Below the pieces are notes generated by a model. The model did not search any database and had not been told where the DNA came from. It worked only from the letters and a program-made list of their open reading frames with translations. A DNA stretch of 64,000 nucleotides from Planctomycetota bacterium (GTDB lineage Bacteria > Planctomycetota > Phycisphaerae > WQYP01): the NCBI GenBank assembly GCA_021818445.1, contig JAKAEB010000016.1, positions 1 to 64,000 of the forward strand, read 5' to 3'. This document shows positions 44,491-52,796 of this stretch, in pieces. Positions within the stretch are counted from its first letter, which is position 1. Each line of letters opens with the position of its first letter. Made by a program: the position numbers and the translations under genes.

Positions 44491-44626
44491 ATTGAAAAAA
44501 TACGACATAATGCCGCGCCCGGTCTTTGCGCTCTTGGCGCTCCCGGCGGTGCAAAATCGTTTTTCCTCACCGCGAGATTCACAAACTTAACAGTGGAAAT
44601 ATTCGGTATGGGAATGGCCCAGCGAG

Positions 44627-44647
44627 CCGCCGGGCTTGTCCCGGCGG
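44627..44647. repeat. Perfect 8-bp hairpin CCGCCGGG-CTTGT-CCCGGCGG
   Basis: An inverted repeat with a 5-base loop about 110 bp before the 110-aa ORF. Its centre CCGGGCTTG.CCCGG resembles the hairpin at 44122-44139. It may be a repeat-borne structure or a regulatory hairpin. Confidence 0.5.
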
Positions 44648-44754
44648 GTAAACCAATGACGCATTCGTGTGCGAAATATCGCTGCGCCCCCCTTGCACCC
44701 TGCACCCTGGCGCGTTATGTTGCCGGTTATTGATTCCGGTTTTGGGGCCGATGG

Positions 44755-45087
44755 ATGGTCGCAATCTATGAAAAAACTCTGGCCTTCGGTGGTTCCAATG
44801 CAGACGTTTCGGCAACCCCATCCGGCACATCGCAGCTCTGCTATTACTTGGACAGACTCCTCGGTCGGTGGATGGAGCACAAGTATAACAATTCCGGCGC
44901 TAACCAGATCGTGAACGGTACCGTCCAACTGGGCCAAACGATTGCAAGTATCCCGGGCAACATCGCCTCTGCTGTGGAAAACGCGTGGTCTTACGCGGGC
45001 AGTTTATTTTCGGGGCCGACTAACCCTGCACCGGCCGCAGTGGAGGAACCAACCGCGCCTGATGATTTGATGCTTCCTGCGGAGTGA
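44755..45087 (+). CDS. Unknown 110-aa protein coupled to the WG-repeat gene
   Basis: A 110-codon ORF whose stop overlaps the GTG of the next gene (GTGA), which argues that both are translated together. The sequence has a predicted amphipathic helical middle (CYYLDRLLGRWMEHKYN; IASIPGNIASAVENAWSYAG) and a Pro/Ala/Glu acidic tail. No family, signal peptide or membrane helix is recognised. An in-frame stop lies eight codons upstream, so this is not the open end of a longer frame, yet it could be the remnant C-terminus of a larger protein. It sits in a repeat-rich region. Confidence 0.45.
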   Translation: MVAIYEKTLAFGGSNADVSATPSGTSQLCYYLDRLLGRWMEHKYNNSGANQIVNGTVQLGQTIASIPGNIASAVENAWSYAGSLFSGPTNPAPAAVEEPTAPDDLMLPAE

Positions 45088-46295
45088 CCGATCCTATGCG
45101 GCCCAAAAAAAAGAACGGCAGCCAGAGAGAAAGCTCGCGACCGGGCGCGAAGGTCGCGCCAGCGGACGACGAAACGGGTGCCAGCCTCATAGGGTGGTGG
45201 TTCCCATCCGGTAAAGGTGGCTTTGTCAACCGGCGCGGTGAGACGGTCATACCGCCCCGATTCGACCAGATATATCCGTTTGAGGATGGAATGGCGGCGG
45301 TGCAGGTTGGCGGGCGGTATGGAGTCATAGACGTTCACGGCACGTTTCTGCTGCCGCCGAAATTTGGGTTCCTCTCTTATTGCGGCAACGGTTTATGGTC
45401 CTTCGACGAGGCGGGTTTCCGAGGATTGATTTCATCGGACGGCGAGGTTTTAATTCCGCCCGTTTACCGAGTAATTGCCTGTTTCGTCGACGGCATCGGC
45501 AAAGCTCAGTCGCGCGACGGTAATTGGGGATTCATCAATGCCAGCGGGGAGCAGCTTTGCGAATTTTGCTACGACTTCACCGGAGAATTTAGCTGCGGTC
45601 TGGCGAAGGTGGAGGTAGGCCGATCGAACGGCTTTGTGGACAGAAACCTCAAAATAGCGGTTGGGCTTTCGAGGCGACGGTGGTTCTGGCCAAATTTCCA
45701 CCACGGGATGGTGGGGTTCCGCGAGGGGAAGCGGGTCGGGGTCATGGACACAAGCGGGCGGGTGGTTCTCGCGGCGCAGTACACGGATGCTGCGTGGACA
45801 TCGCGTGATCTGATTTGGGTGCGTGGCGAGCGACTATGGGGTGTCACGAATGGGAAAGGAGAGTTCGTGTTCGAGCCGCGGTACAGCCGCCGCCGGAACT
45901 TCACTGAGGGTCTGGCGTGGGTGCGTGTTGGTCGGCTATGGGGTGCCATCAATGTGAAGGGAGAATTTGCGTTTGAGCCAAAAATTGCATCCTGCAGGTT
46001 TTATGACGACACACGCAAGAGGTTTCTCAATGAGGCCCACACAAATCCCATGCCCTACCGTTGCGGCCTTGCGCGGGTCTCGGTCAGACGACAGGGAGAG
46101 TGCCGGCGCGGATTCGTGGACAAGAATGGAGAGTTCAGATTTCCGCCGGTGTTTTCGCATGCCAGCGATTTTGAGGGTGGCGTGGCCCGTGTGATTTTCC
46201 CAGGGCCCAAACGCAAGTGTTACGAAAGGGCCAACCTGATGAACATCGACGGTGAGATAATCATCGGCCCGGAAAAGGGGCGAGTGGTTGGGTAA
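45084..46295 (+). CDS. WG-repeat (WG beta-ribbon) protein
   Basis: A 403-aa protein built of about eight WG repeats, each following a pattern like WGxINxxGExxxxPxFxxxxxFxxGLAxV. Clear examples are GRYGVIDVHGTFLLPPKF, GNWGFINASGEQLCEF, ERLWGVTNGKGEFVFEP, GRLWGAINVKGEFAFEP and RRGFVDKNGEFRFPPVF. Such proteins act as binding scaffolds and appear near secretion and conflict systems; no catalytic domain is present. The start is either GTG 45084, overlapping the preceding stop, or ATG 45096. The N-terminus is very basic and polar (KKKNGSQRESSR). It is convergent with the FtsK-like gene, with 850 bp of repeats between. Confidence 0.8.
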   Translation: MTDPMRPKKKNGSQRESSRPGAKVAPADDETGASLIGWWFPSGKGGFVNRRGETVIPPRFDQIYPFEDGMAAVQVGGRYGVIDVHGTFLLPPKFGFLSYCGNGLWSFDEAGFRGLISSDGEVLIPPVYRVIACFVDGIGKAQSRDGNWGFINASGEQLCEFCYDFTGEFSCGLAKVEVGRSNGFVDRNLKIAVGLSRRRWFWPNFHHGMVGFREGKRVGVMDTSGRVVLAAQYTDAAWTSRDLIWVRGERLWGVTNGKGEFVFEPRYSRRRNFTEGLAWVRVGRLWGAINVKGEFAFEPKIASCRFYDDTRKRFLNEAHTNPMPYRCGLARVSVRRQGECRRGFVDKNGEFRFPPVFSHASDFEGGVARVIFPGPKRKCYERANLMNIDGEIIIGPEKGRVVG

Positions 46296-47147
46296 ATGGC
46301 GATGCCTCCCCATCCTCTCGGGCGAGGGCGGATACACCAAGGCTATGGGACCGGAAGGGTGTCGCAATTGCATCCGGCGCAAGCGGGGTAAATAAGTGAA
46401 CCGCGCAACTGGCCGGGAAATCGCACCGTTCGCCGGGCAGGCGCAGCCCCCCACCGAGCGTGCCCGAGCCAACCACCTTGCGGTTGAGGCCGCCGCGCTT
46501 TCCTGATTTCAGCGGGTTACCATTTGTCGCTCGCCGCGGGCGCTGCCATATTGCATAAATATGGCCGAATTATTGAGGACGGTACCACGGTTGAAGTTAA
46601 TAAAAAACTAATCGGGTGGCGTTCTCGCCTCGGCGCTCGTTGGGTTGAAAACCGGGGCGGCCGGATGGGTCATCCATCACCGCGCGTGCACCATTCACGC
46701 GGCTAAATATGGGGTGGCGGGTGCGAAACCGCCGTTACCGGGGCCGCAATTTGGCATTGCAATTAGCGCCCATCGCCCGGCGATGGCGCTAAACATGGGG
46801 CGTGCGAGGGGATGCAACGCAGCGGGACGGCATCCATGCGGGCGAGACGGCCGCGCTACGACGGCACTAAACATGGTGCGTGCGGTGACCAAATCAACGG
46901 TGGCCACCTTGGCGCATGCGGGCGGCGGCGCTAAAAATGGGGTACGCAGGTAAATGCAATTCGCGGCATCAAAATGGCGTGCGAAGGAATGCGGCGCGGA
47001 GATTATGTAACCAAATCAAACGCCCGATATTGGCCGAATCATGACCATTGGGTGCCCCCGGGCAAGCCAGAGGGATAGGCGAGGACGCTATGTCGAACAT
47101 TCTCGTCGCCAACTTTGCGCCGTTGGCAGTGGAAAAGCCGAGGCCGG
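46296..47147. other. Gene-free repeat region between the WG-repeat and FtsK-like genes
   Basis: About 850 bp without a supported gene. The second half is the hairpin/GCTAAA repeat array listed separately. A 26-codon frame with a fair GAGG site at 47090 (MSNILVANFAPLAVE) runs into the end of the FtsK-like gene and is too short to call. Confidence 0.6.
46681..46985 (+). repeat. Array of degenerate hairpin + GCTAAANATGGGG repeats
   Basis: Four units with a shared tail: GCTAAATATGGGGTGGCGGG at 46702, GCTAAACATGGGGCGTGCGA at 46788, ACTAAACATGGTGCGTGCGG at 46866 and GCTAAAAATGGGGTACGCAG at 46930; a weaker fifth (ATCAAAATGGCGTGCG) is near 46968. The first two are preceded by inverted repeats, GCGTGCACCATTCACGC (46683-46699) and AGCGCC-CATCGCC-CGGCGATG-GCGCT (46765-46791). 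Unit spacing shrinks from about 86 to 40 bp. The same unit occurs alone at 4133-4182. This looks like a small non-coding mobile or REP-like family. Confidence 0.65.
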
Positions 47148-50100
47148 TCACGGCGTTTGTCCCGATTTAATGGCTTGCACTTCCTCCACCTTCGGCAACC
47201 CATAGGGGCGGAATTTTTCAATGGTCCCGTGCTCTTCGCTGCACATCAGCGCGCGATAAAAACCGAGCCGATTGGCGGCGACCGAATCAATGAGCGTGCT
47301 CGAATCAGCGGCGCTCATCTGGAATAATATGCGCTGATCAAATTCGCGGAGCATGGATCGGTCAAACGTGCGTTCAATTGACGCCATAGTATCCACCCAC
47401 GTCAGGACATGGATACCCACCGATGGGCCTTCGCGGATGATTTCCTGAAAGTCCTTGGCGGGATCGGCCTTCTTTTCTTCATCGGCGCTGCCGAGCGAAA
47501 AGCCAAAATCCGATTCAGATTTCCGCAGCATGCGAAAACGCTGAAGGCCATAGATCGCAAGGAAAATGGCCGGTGCGTCGGTTTTCTGATTTTTTTGCCG
47601 CTCGGAGAGTTCCGCATTGATGCCGGCAATGCAACTTTCTATATCGCGCCAGGCCGGTATCTGAATATCGCCGCCCATCATCGACGGCAGTTGCGTGAAA
47701 GCGCCGGCAAGGGGAGAACCCGCCGGCGCACCATCCAGCAGATAAAACGTGGCACCACCGTGGGGATATTGGGCACCCAGCGAGATCAGCATCCAGCTAA
47801 GTACGGCCAGAGCCTGCTCCTCCTGCTGCCCCACCAGCATGACATTGGCCCCACTTTGACGGCGCAGGGTAATCGACACCGGGTCTTTAATGGCAACCGG
47901 CTCGCCCACCCAGGCAAGCGGTTCCATGGGAATCGCATCCGGGGGTGCCGACGTAAGACGTGCCTTGAGCGCTGCATTGGTCTGAACGTCGGCCGGGGCG
48001 TTACCCTCAAAAACAATGGGTGATTGCAGCCGCCAATTCGCGTGCCCATTGCGGGCGGCTTGCAAGGCCCGCTGGCTGACGGCGTCAAGGTAATCATCGC
48101 GCTGCTCATCAGAAAGCCAGGCTACCTGAAATGGACTGTTGGCTTCAATAAGGCCGCCCGCATCGTTATAGATGGCGGCCCCAGGTCGAGAGAGCAGTTT
48201 GGCCGCCGAATTGTTGTCACCCAAAATTAGCTGGGAATCGGCATCGCTGACCTGCAGGGCGATACGCACGGCCATCTGCCCCAACGTGCTGCGGGCCAGA
48301 CCGGAGGTGCCGCCGACGGTTTGGGACCCCAGCAGCAGGTGCACACCAAAGGCGCGACCCTGCCGAACCAATCGATCCAGGAGCAAACCAGCCTGTTGGG
48401 CAAGCGCGTCATCTTCGGTGAAAAATTCCTGAAATTCGTCGATCACAAGCACGGTTCTGGGCATTGGCTTGCCGGTGGTGCGACGATAGGACGGCAGGTC
48501 CTGTACGCCCGCTTCGCGGAACAATTCTCCGCGGCGTGCCAGTTCCGCATCAAGACGTTCTAATACACTTAAACCAAATTCGCGATCGCTTTCAACGGCG
48601 ATAGCGCGGGCATGCGGCAAATGATGGGCCGCGTACGTTTTAAATTCCACACCTTTTTTGAAGTCGATGAGATAAAGTTCAACCTGGTCCGGCGCATACC
48701 ACATGGCCAGATTGGTAATCAGCACATGCAGCAGTGTTGACTTGCCAGAACCGGTTTTTCCGGCCAGCAGGGCATGTTGGGCCACATTTTTACCCAGACG
48801 GAGGGATTGCAAGCGCGTGGCCCCCATGCGACCGATGGAGACGGACAGATCGCCCGTGCTGTCGCCCGTCCACCATTGTGATTCGCCGGGGGCAATGGTT
48901 TCAAAAGGAACCTCGACATGCTGGCTGGCCTTGGCCGCCTTGCCCACTTTATCCAGCAGGGCTGTCATGGTCGATTCCGAGGGAGGGGTGTCAAGCGTAA
49001 GGGGGAATTTACCAAAGACCTCATCGCGCCATTGAAATCCTTCAGATGCCGGGGTGAGAACCACGCAATGCGGAAGCATTTTATCGATTGTGGTGGCCGC
49101 ATCGCCTGACTGCTGGCGTTCACAGGAAAGCAGCACATAAACACCGCAGCGGGCACCGGTCGCCGCGATAGCGTCAAGCCGCCGCAGGGCATCGGGCCCG
49201 AAACCCGAGGGAAAATCTGCAATGACCAGAAACCGGTACGGTTCCGCCAATTCGCCGGCCTGGGCGTTGTAGTCGTCGATTGTTGGAAATTCATTACGTA
49301 AATATTTTTGTATGACTGTTTCCATATGTTCAGTCATGTGCGAGAGGCGCTGCTCGATCTGATCCGGCTGTGTCCAGATACGGCCATTGACGAGGGCGTC
49401 ATCATAATCCGCCAGGCGCATAAACCCGGCAAAACTCTGCCCCAGCCCGACTGGATCAATAAGTGTGAACCGGGCGCGACCGGGCGGAAGACAGGTGAGG
49501 ATACGCAAAATAACCACCCGAAGAAATTCAATCGCCTCCCGACGACCGCCGCGTTCATGAAGCACCGCCAGAGAGGCACCATGCGGAAAGGCCAGTGATG
49601 CCGGTACGGTGAATTCTGGCGGAAACTGCAATTGCACCTGCACATCGGGCGAATCGGAATCAACAATTTGCTTCAGGTTGACGTTCAATCGACCAAACGG
49701 CATCAGATCGGGAAAATCCAAAGGTGCCTGCCAATGGCTCCAATCCGAACTGCCATCCGCAGCGAGTTCGGTGGAACCCGGATTGACGATGGTCGGGGCC
49801 TTAATTTGAGCCAGCCCCGTTTTCAGCCGGTTTTCGAGGTCATTCCAGGCCGATTGACGTTTGGCCTCATTGGCCGCGTTATCCTGCTCGAATTGCCGCT
49901 GGAGGGATTCCATTTCGGTGTGATGCGTCCGCTGAAGTTCGTCTGTTTCGGCGGCGGCCGTGTTGGTTTGCGATTCCATCCGGGCGGCCTTTTCGGTGTC
50001 GGCGAGGGAAATGGCGCGGTCTAATTCCGCCTGGGCAGCGGACAGGCGTGCATTGCGTTTCTCCTGCAATGACTTGATTGTCTGGAGCGTGCGTTGCTTG

Positions 50101-51110
50101 AGACGATCCAATTCAGCCTGACCTTTGTGCCGGGCGGCTTCATAGGCGGATTGAATTTCAGCGCGTTGGGCGTCGGCAAATACCTGCGATGCGGCATGGC
50201 TTTTAGAAAGAGCCTCAATAACCGGAAGCGACGCCATAAAAAGCTGCTTCCTGGCGGAGCGCCGAAGCAGGATGTAACCGATAATTTCCACGACGACCGC
50301 CACCCCAACCGCAATGCCAACGGCTTTTATGTGAATGGTGGAACCGCCCTTCACGAGTTGCGTCACCACTCCCGCCGCACCGCAAAGCGCGAGGCTGAAA
50401 ATAAAGGGCAAAATTCCGGCCATGAAATTGGGAAGCGCCAATTTGCCGATGGACTGTAATTGTTTTTCGGCACTGGCAAGCTCATCAATCATGATTTTCT
50501 GTGCCGCAACGCCGGGGGCAATTTGCGGCTTGGCTTTATCCGGTTCAAGGCCGGGGGGAACCAGGGAATATCGGGAAATCACCTGGGCGGTTTTCTTGAA
50601 GGCATTTTCGATCGCCTCAAGGTGGGTCGCGAGGTCTTTTTTCAGCGATTCTTTTTGCTGCAGCGCACGATTGTGGGCCGCGTCCAGGCCTGTTTCGATA
50701 AGCAGTTTCGCCTCATCATGGCTGGATTTGGTATTTTTTTCCGCGGCAGAGTAATCCCATTGAATGCCTGTGCAAACCTGCTTGTGCTGGCTTTTAAGCC
50801 CATTGATCTGCTTTTCGTGAAGCCGCTCAATGGTATTAAGGTCGGCCTGATGCTTCAGCTTTAGTTCTTCCGATCGGGCGTGAAACTGAGCCTCGGCAGC
50901 CGTCTTTGTGCTGGCGAATTTATCGGCAAGTGTATCGCGAGCGCGGGTAAAGGCTTCAAAAATTTCTGCCTCACGCCGTGCACACTCAGATGCCAGTGAT
51001 ATTAAATCACGCAGCGCATCGCGCTGTAAATCCAATGGTGCCCGGTTGGTGCTGGCAGGGGCGGGAACTGAAGTTGTATCCGGCTGTGATTGGTCGGCTA
51101 ACTGCTGCAT
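47148..51110 (-). CDS. FtsK/SpoIIIE-type (EssC/EccC-like) membrane ATPase
   Basis: A 1320-aa protein resembling the motor of type VII secretion. Its N-terminal part (about 30-200) is charged and coiled-coil-like. Two membrane helices follow (about 226-250 and 262-280), then a second coiled-coil stretch (about 290-460). Three FtsK/SpoIIIE modules come next: a first without Walker motifs (about 530-690), a second with intact Walker A AGKTGSGKST (about 783-791) and Walker B VLVIDEF (about 890), and a third whose P-loop is degenerate (LVGQQEEQAL, about 1093). The ATG at 51110 follows AAAGG closely; an outer start at 51173 runs nearer the upstream gene. It is last in a four-gene unit with two WXG100-like genes. 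No FHA domains are visible. Confidence 0.85.
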   Translation of the reverse strand: MQQLADQSQPDTTSVPAPASTNRAPLDLQRDALRDLISLASECARREAEIFEAFTRARDTLADKFASTKTAAEAQFHARSEELKLKHQADLNTIERLHEKQINGLKSQHKQVCTGIQWDYSAAEKNTKSSHDEAKLLIETGLDAAHNRALQQKESLKKDLATHLEAIENAFKKTAQVISRYSLVPPGLEPDKAKPQIAPGVAAQKIMIDELASAEKQLQSIGKLALPNFMAGILPFIFSLALCGAAGVVTQLVKGGSTIHIKAVGIAVGVAVVVEIIGYILLRRSARKQLFMASLPVIEALSKSHAASQVFADAQRAEIQSAYEAARHKGQAELDRLKQRTLQTIKSLQEKRNARLSAAQAELDRAISLADTEKAARMESQTNTAAAETDELQRTHHTEMESLQRQFEQDNAANEAKRQSAWNDLENRLKTGLAQIKAPTIVNPGSTELAADGSSDWSHWQAPLDFPDLMPFGRLNVNLKQIVDSDSPDVQVQLQFPPEFTVPASLAFPHGASLAVLHERGGRREAIEFLRVVILRILTCLPPGRARFTLIDPVGLGQSFAGFMRLADYDDALVNGRIWTQPDQIEQRLSHMTEHMETVIQKYLRNEFPTIDDYNAQAGELAEPYRFLVIADFPSGFGPDALRRLDAIAATGARCGVYVLLSCERQQSGDAATTIDKMLPHCVVLTPASEGFQWRDEVFGKFPLTLDTPPSESTMTALLDKVGKAAKASQHVEVPFETIAPGESQWWTGDSTGDLSVSIGRMGATRLQSLRLGKNVAQHALLAGKTGSGKSTLLHVLITNLAMWYAPDQVELYLIDFKKGVEFKTYAAHHLPHARAIAVESDREFGLSVLERLDAELARRGELFREAGVQDLPSYRRTTGKPMPRTVLVIDEFQEFFTEDDALAQQAGLLLDRLVRQGRAFGVHLLLGSQTVGGTSGLARSTLGQMAVRIALQVSDADSQLILGDNNSAAKLLSRPGAAIYNDAGGLIEANSPFQVAWLSDEQRDDYLDAVSQRALQAARNGHANWRLQSPIVFEGNAPADVQTNAALKARLTSAPPDAIPMEPLAWVGEPVAIKDPVSITLRRQSGANVMLVGQQEEQALAVLSWMLISLGAQYPHGGATFYLLDGAPAGSPLAGAFTQLPSMMGGDIQIPAWRDIESCIAGINAELSERQKNQKTDAPAIFLAIYGLQRFRMLRKSESDFGFSLGSADEEKKADPAKDFQEIIREGPSVGIHVLTWVDTMASIERTFDRSMLREFDQRILFQMSAADSSTLIDSVAANRLGFYRALMCSEEHGTIEKFRPYGLPKVEEVQAIKSGQTP

Positions 51111-51144
51111 ATTACCTTTATACCAGCAAAATTGACTTACGGCT

Positions 51145-51357
51145 TTATTCGCAATCTCGTTTGACGTTGGCAAGCACTACCGCCATATGATCGATGGCGA
51201 GAGCCGCACCGCGAACATCCGCCTCAAGCGGATCCAAAAAGGATTCCTGAAAGCGGTCGCTGGCCGCATCATTCCAACCGGAATGAATCTGCATCCATCG
51301 GGTTTGAAGCATCTTGTAAGCTTTGATTAACCGCCCTTGGCTTTCATGCACGCCCAT
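51145..51357 (-). CDS. WXG100-like protein, short form (70 aa)
   Basis: A 70-aa protein with two predicted helices around a W-x-D turn, in WMQIHSGWNDAASDRFQESF, the position of the WXG turn in ESAT-6/EsxA proteins, and a helical C-terminal half ending DHMAVVLANVKRDCE. It is shorter than the usual ~100 aa. GGGAG lies seven bases before the ATG. It is 34 bp upstream of the FtsK-like ATPase gene, the usual neighbour of T7SS substrates. Confidence 0.65.
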   Translation of the reverse strand: MGVHESQGRLIKAYKMLQTRWMQIHSGWNDAASDRFQESFLDPLEADVRGAALAIDHMAVVLANVKRDCE

Positions 51358-51432
51358 GAAGGTTCTCCCAAGATAACTAACACTTTTGAAACCGCCTGCT
51401 GCGGGGTTTACCCCACCACACTGCGGCGGAAG

Positions 51433-52410
51433 TCACGTCGGTTCTTTAGCCATATGCACAACAGCGCCGTCCTTTACCCTAACGCGGAAACCGACGGGAA
51501 GTCTCAAAATTAGTTCCCATTTTTCCATCTCGGCGGCATTGGCTGCCAGCAAATCCAGCGGAGCCTTGCCGCAGGAGCGGTGGTCGGGATGATTCTGCAG
51601 AAGAACCCAGCCGCTGTCGTCGGTATCTGCCGCCGCAAGGCGCAGTAAAGTGTACATGGGCGGATTTTCCACCACATCGGGGCAGCAGATTATGGTGTGC
51701 CGGATGTCAACGGGTGTTGAATCGGTACTGGATACCACATCTAAAAATTCCGCGGATATTGTCGGGCAAGCTAACTGGATGGATGAAATATGTCGGGCGT
51801 TTCGTCGCTCCTCGACACCGGGTGGATCAAGCGAGGCGGAGATGGCGGTGGTGAGCAATTCGCCACGGTTGGCAAAGTTACTACCGGCCGAGTCGCTGGC
51901 GGAAATATTGGCATCGGCCGGTGACACGTCCAAATTAACGTAGGCCTCCAACGAGACCATCATGCGATCGAGCTGGTGGACGGCCGCAGGAACCAACGAC
52001 TCTACACTGTGCGACAGGCGTCCAACGGAACCTTTATAGAGTTCGATTTCTTTTTGCAAGGCTCGCGCCCACTTGCGGACATTGGCGAATTTTTCTTCAG
52101 CCTCGGCCATGCGTTGCATGGCGATTTTCAGGGCCTTTTGCTCCTCGACCACGGATTGAGGGCGGCCGGAGGCATCCTTAAATATTTTTTTACTGCGGAG
52201 GGCTTCCTTGGCGCGTTCAAGCGCTTCGTGCCGGATGCGCAGTTGACTTTTCCAGTAGCTGTCCTGTTCGGTTTCCAGCCAGATTACGGTGCGGCGAAGC
52301 TCAGACTCCACATCATCCAGCGACCCGACACACGCTTCCCGAAACTTCCACAATACGCCTTGCAGCTCCCGGAGCAGTTCCAGAGACTGAACATTTGCGC
52401 CTTGTGGCAT
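51433..52410 (-). CDS. Coiled-coil protein of the WXG100/FtsK unit
   Basis: A 325-aa protein between the two WXG100-like genes. The N-terminal ~140 residues are helical and highly charged (RHEALERAKEALRSKK; QRMAEAEEKFANVRKWARAL). A Ser/Ala-rich middle follows, then a beta-rich C-terminal half with HTIICCPDVVENPPM and LPVGFRVRVKDGAVV. The helical start recalls LXG-type or EspB-like T7SS substrates, but no toxin motif is visible. ATG at 52410; a TTG two codons earlier is possible. It begins 10 bp after the first WXG100-like gene. Family unknown. Confidence 0.65.
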   Translation of the reverse strand: MPQGANVQSLELLRELQGVLWKFREACVGSLDDVESELRRTVIWLETEQDSYWKSQLRIRHEALERAKEALRSKKIFKDASGRPQSVVEEQKALKIAMQRMAEAEEKFANVRKWARALQKEIELYKGSVGRLSHSVESLVPAAVHQLDRMMVSLEAYVNLDVSPADANISASDSAGSNFANRGELLTTAISASLDPPGVEERRNARHISSIQLACPTISAEFLDVVSSTDSTPVDIRHTIICCPDVVENPPMYTLLRLAAADTDDSGWVLLQNHPDHRSCGKAPLDLLAANAAEMEKWELILRLPVGFRVRVKDGAVVHMAKEPT

Positions 52411-52420
52411 GGTCAATAAC

Positions 52421-52693
52421 CTACCGTTCGCTGAGATACTTTTCGATCAACTGCGCCTTTTTCATCAGCACCTTCGCATGCTGACTGGATGCCTCCAGAA
52501 AAACTGACAGTGCCTTGGCGGTCTGATCAAATTCTTCGGCAAACTTTTTCTGTTCCTGATCGCGCCATGTGGTCTCCAGAGAACGCATCCTGGCGCTCAG
52601 ACCGGCCATTAAGGTTTGCAAGTCGTTGTTGAACTGATTAAGCCCCTGCGCAAATCGCCGTAGCTCTGATGGGTCAACACTCGCCTTACCCAT
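52421..52693 (-). CDS. WXG100-like protein (90 aa)
   Basis: A 90-aa helical hairpin protein with ESAT-6/EsxA features: helix SELRRFAQGLNQFNNDLQTL, turn ETTWRDQEQKKF (W-R-D in place of W-x-G), helix FDQTAKALSVFLEASSQHAKVL, and no signal peptide. Such proteins are exported as dimers by T7SS or act as chaperones for bigger substrates. GAGGT lies five bases before the ATG. It is first in the unit, next to a tandem 18-bp repeat and the sod gene. Confidence 0.78.
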   Translation of the reverse strand: MGKASVDPSELRRFAQGLNQFNNDLQTLMAGLSARMRSLETTWRDQEQKKFAEEFDQTAKALSVFLEASSQHAKVLMKKAQLIEKYLSER

Positions 52694-52706
52694 AAATTAC
52701 CTCACT

Positions 52707-52742
52707 ATTGCCGGGATACACCGCATTGCCGGGATACACCGC
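52707..52742. repeat. Perfect tandem 18-bp repeat
   Basis: Two exact head-to-tail copies of ATTGCCGGGATACACCGC in the gap between the sod stop and the WXG100-like start, within 15-50 bp of the latter. They could be a paired regulator site for the WXG100/FtsK unit or simple slippage. Confidence 0.7.
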
Positions 52743-52796
52743 TCCTGCGCCGAGGCAGGTCGCCATGCGTGGAGGCCAGCGGCTGGAGCCACATGA

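Noticed and set aside
44018-44580. Possible CRISPR array
   Set aside because: The repeats are few, long, degenerate and unevenly spaced, and no cas gene is in the window.
46524-46706. 60-codon plus-strand frame after the WG-repeat gene
   Set aside because: It runs into a repeat, has no ribosome binding site and has a composition typical of chance frames.
47090-47170. 26-codon frame MSNILVANFAPLAVE... with a GAGG site
   Set aside because: Too short, overlaps the FtsK-like gene end, and has no supporting context; at most a gene remnant.
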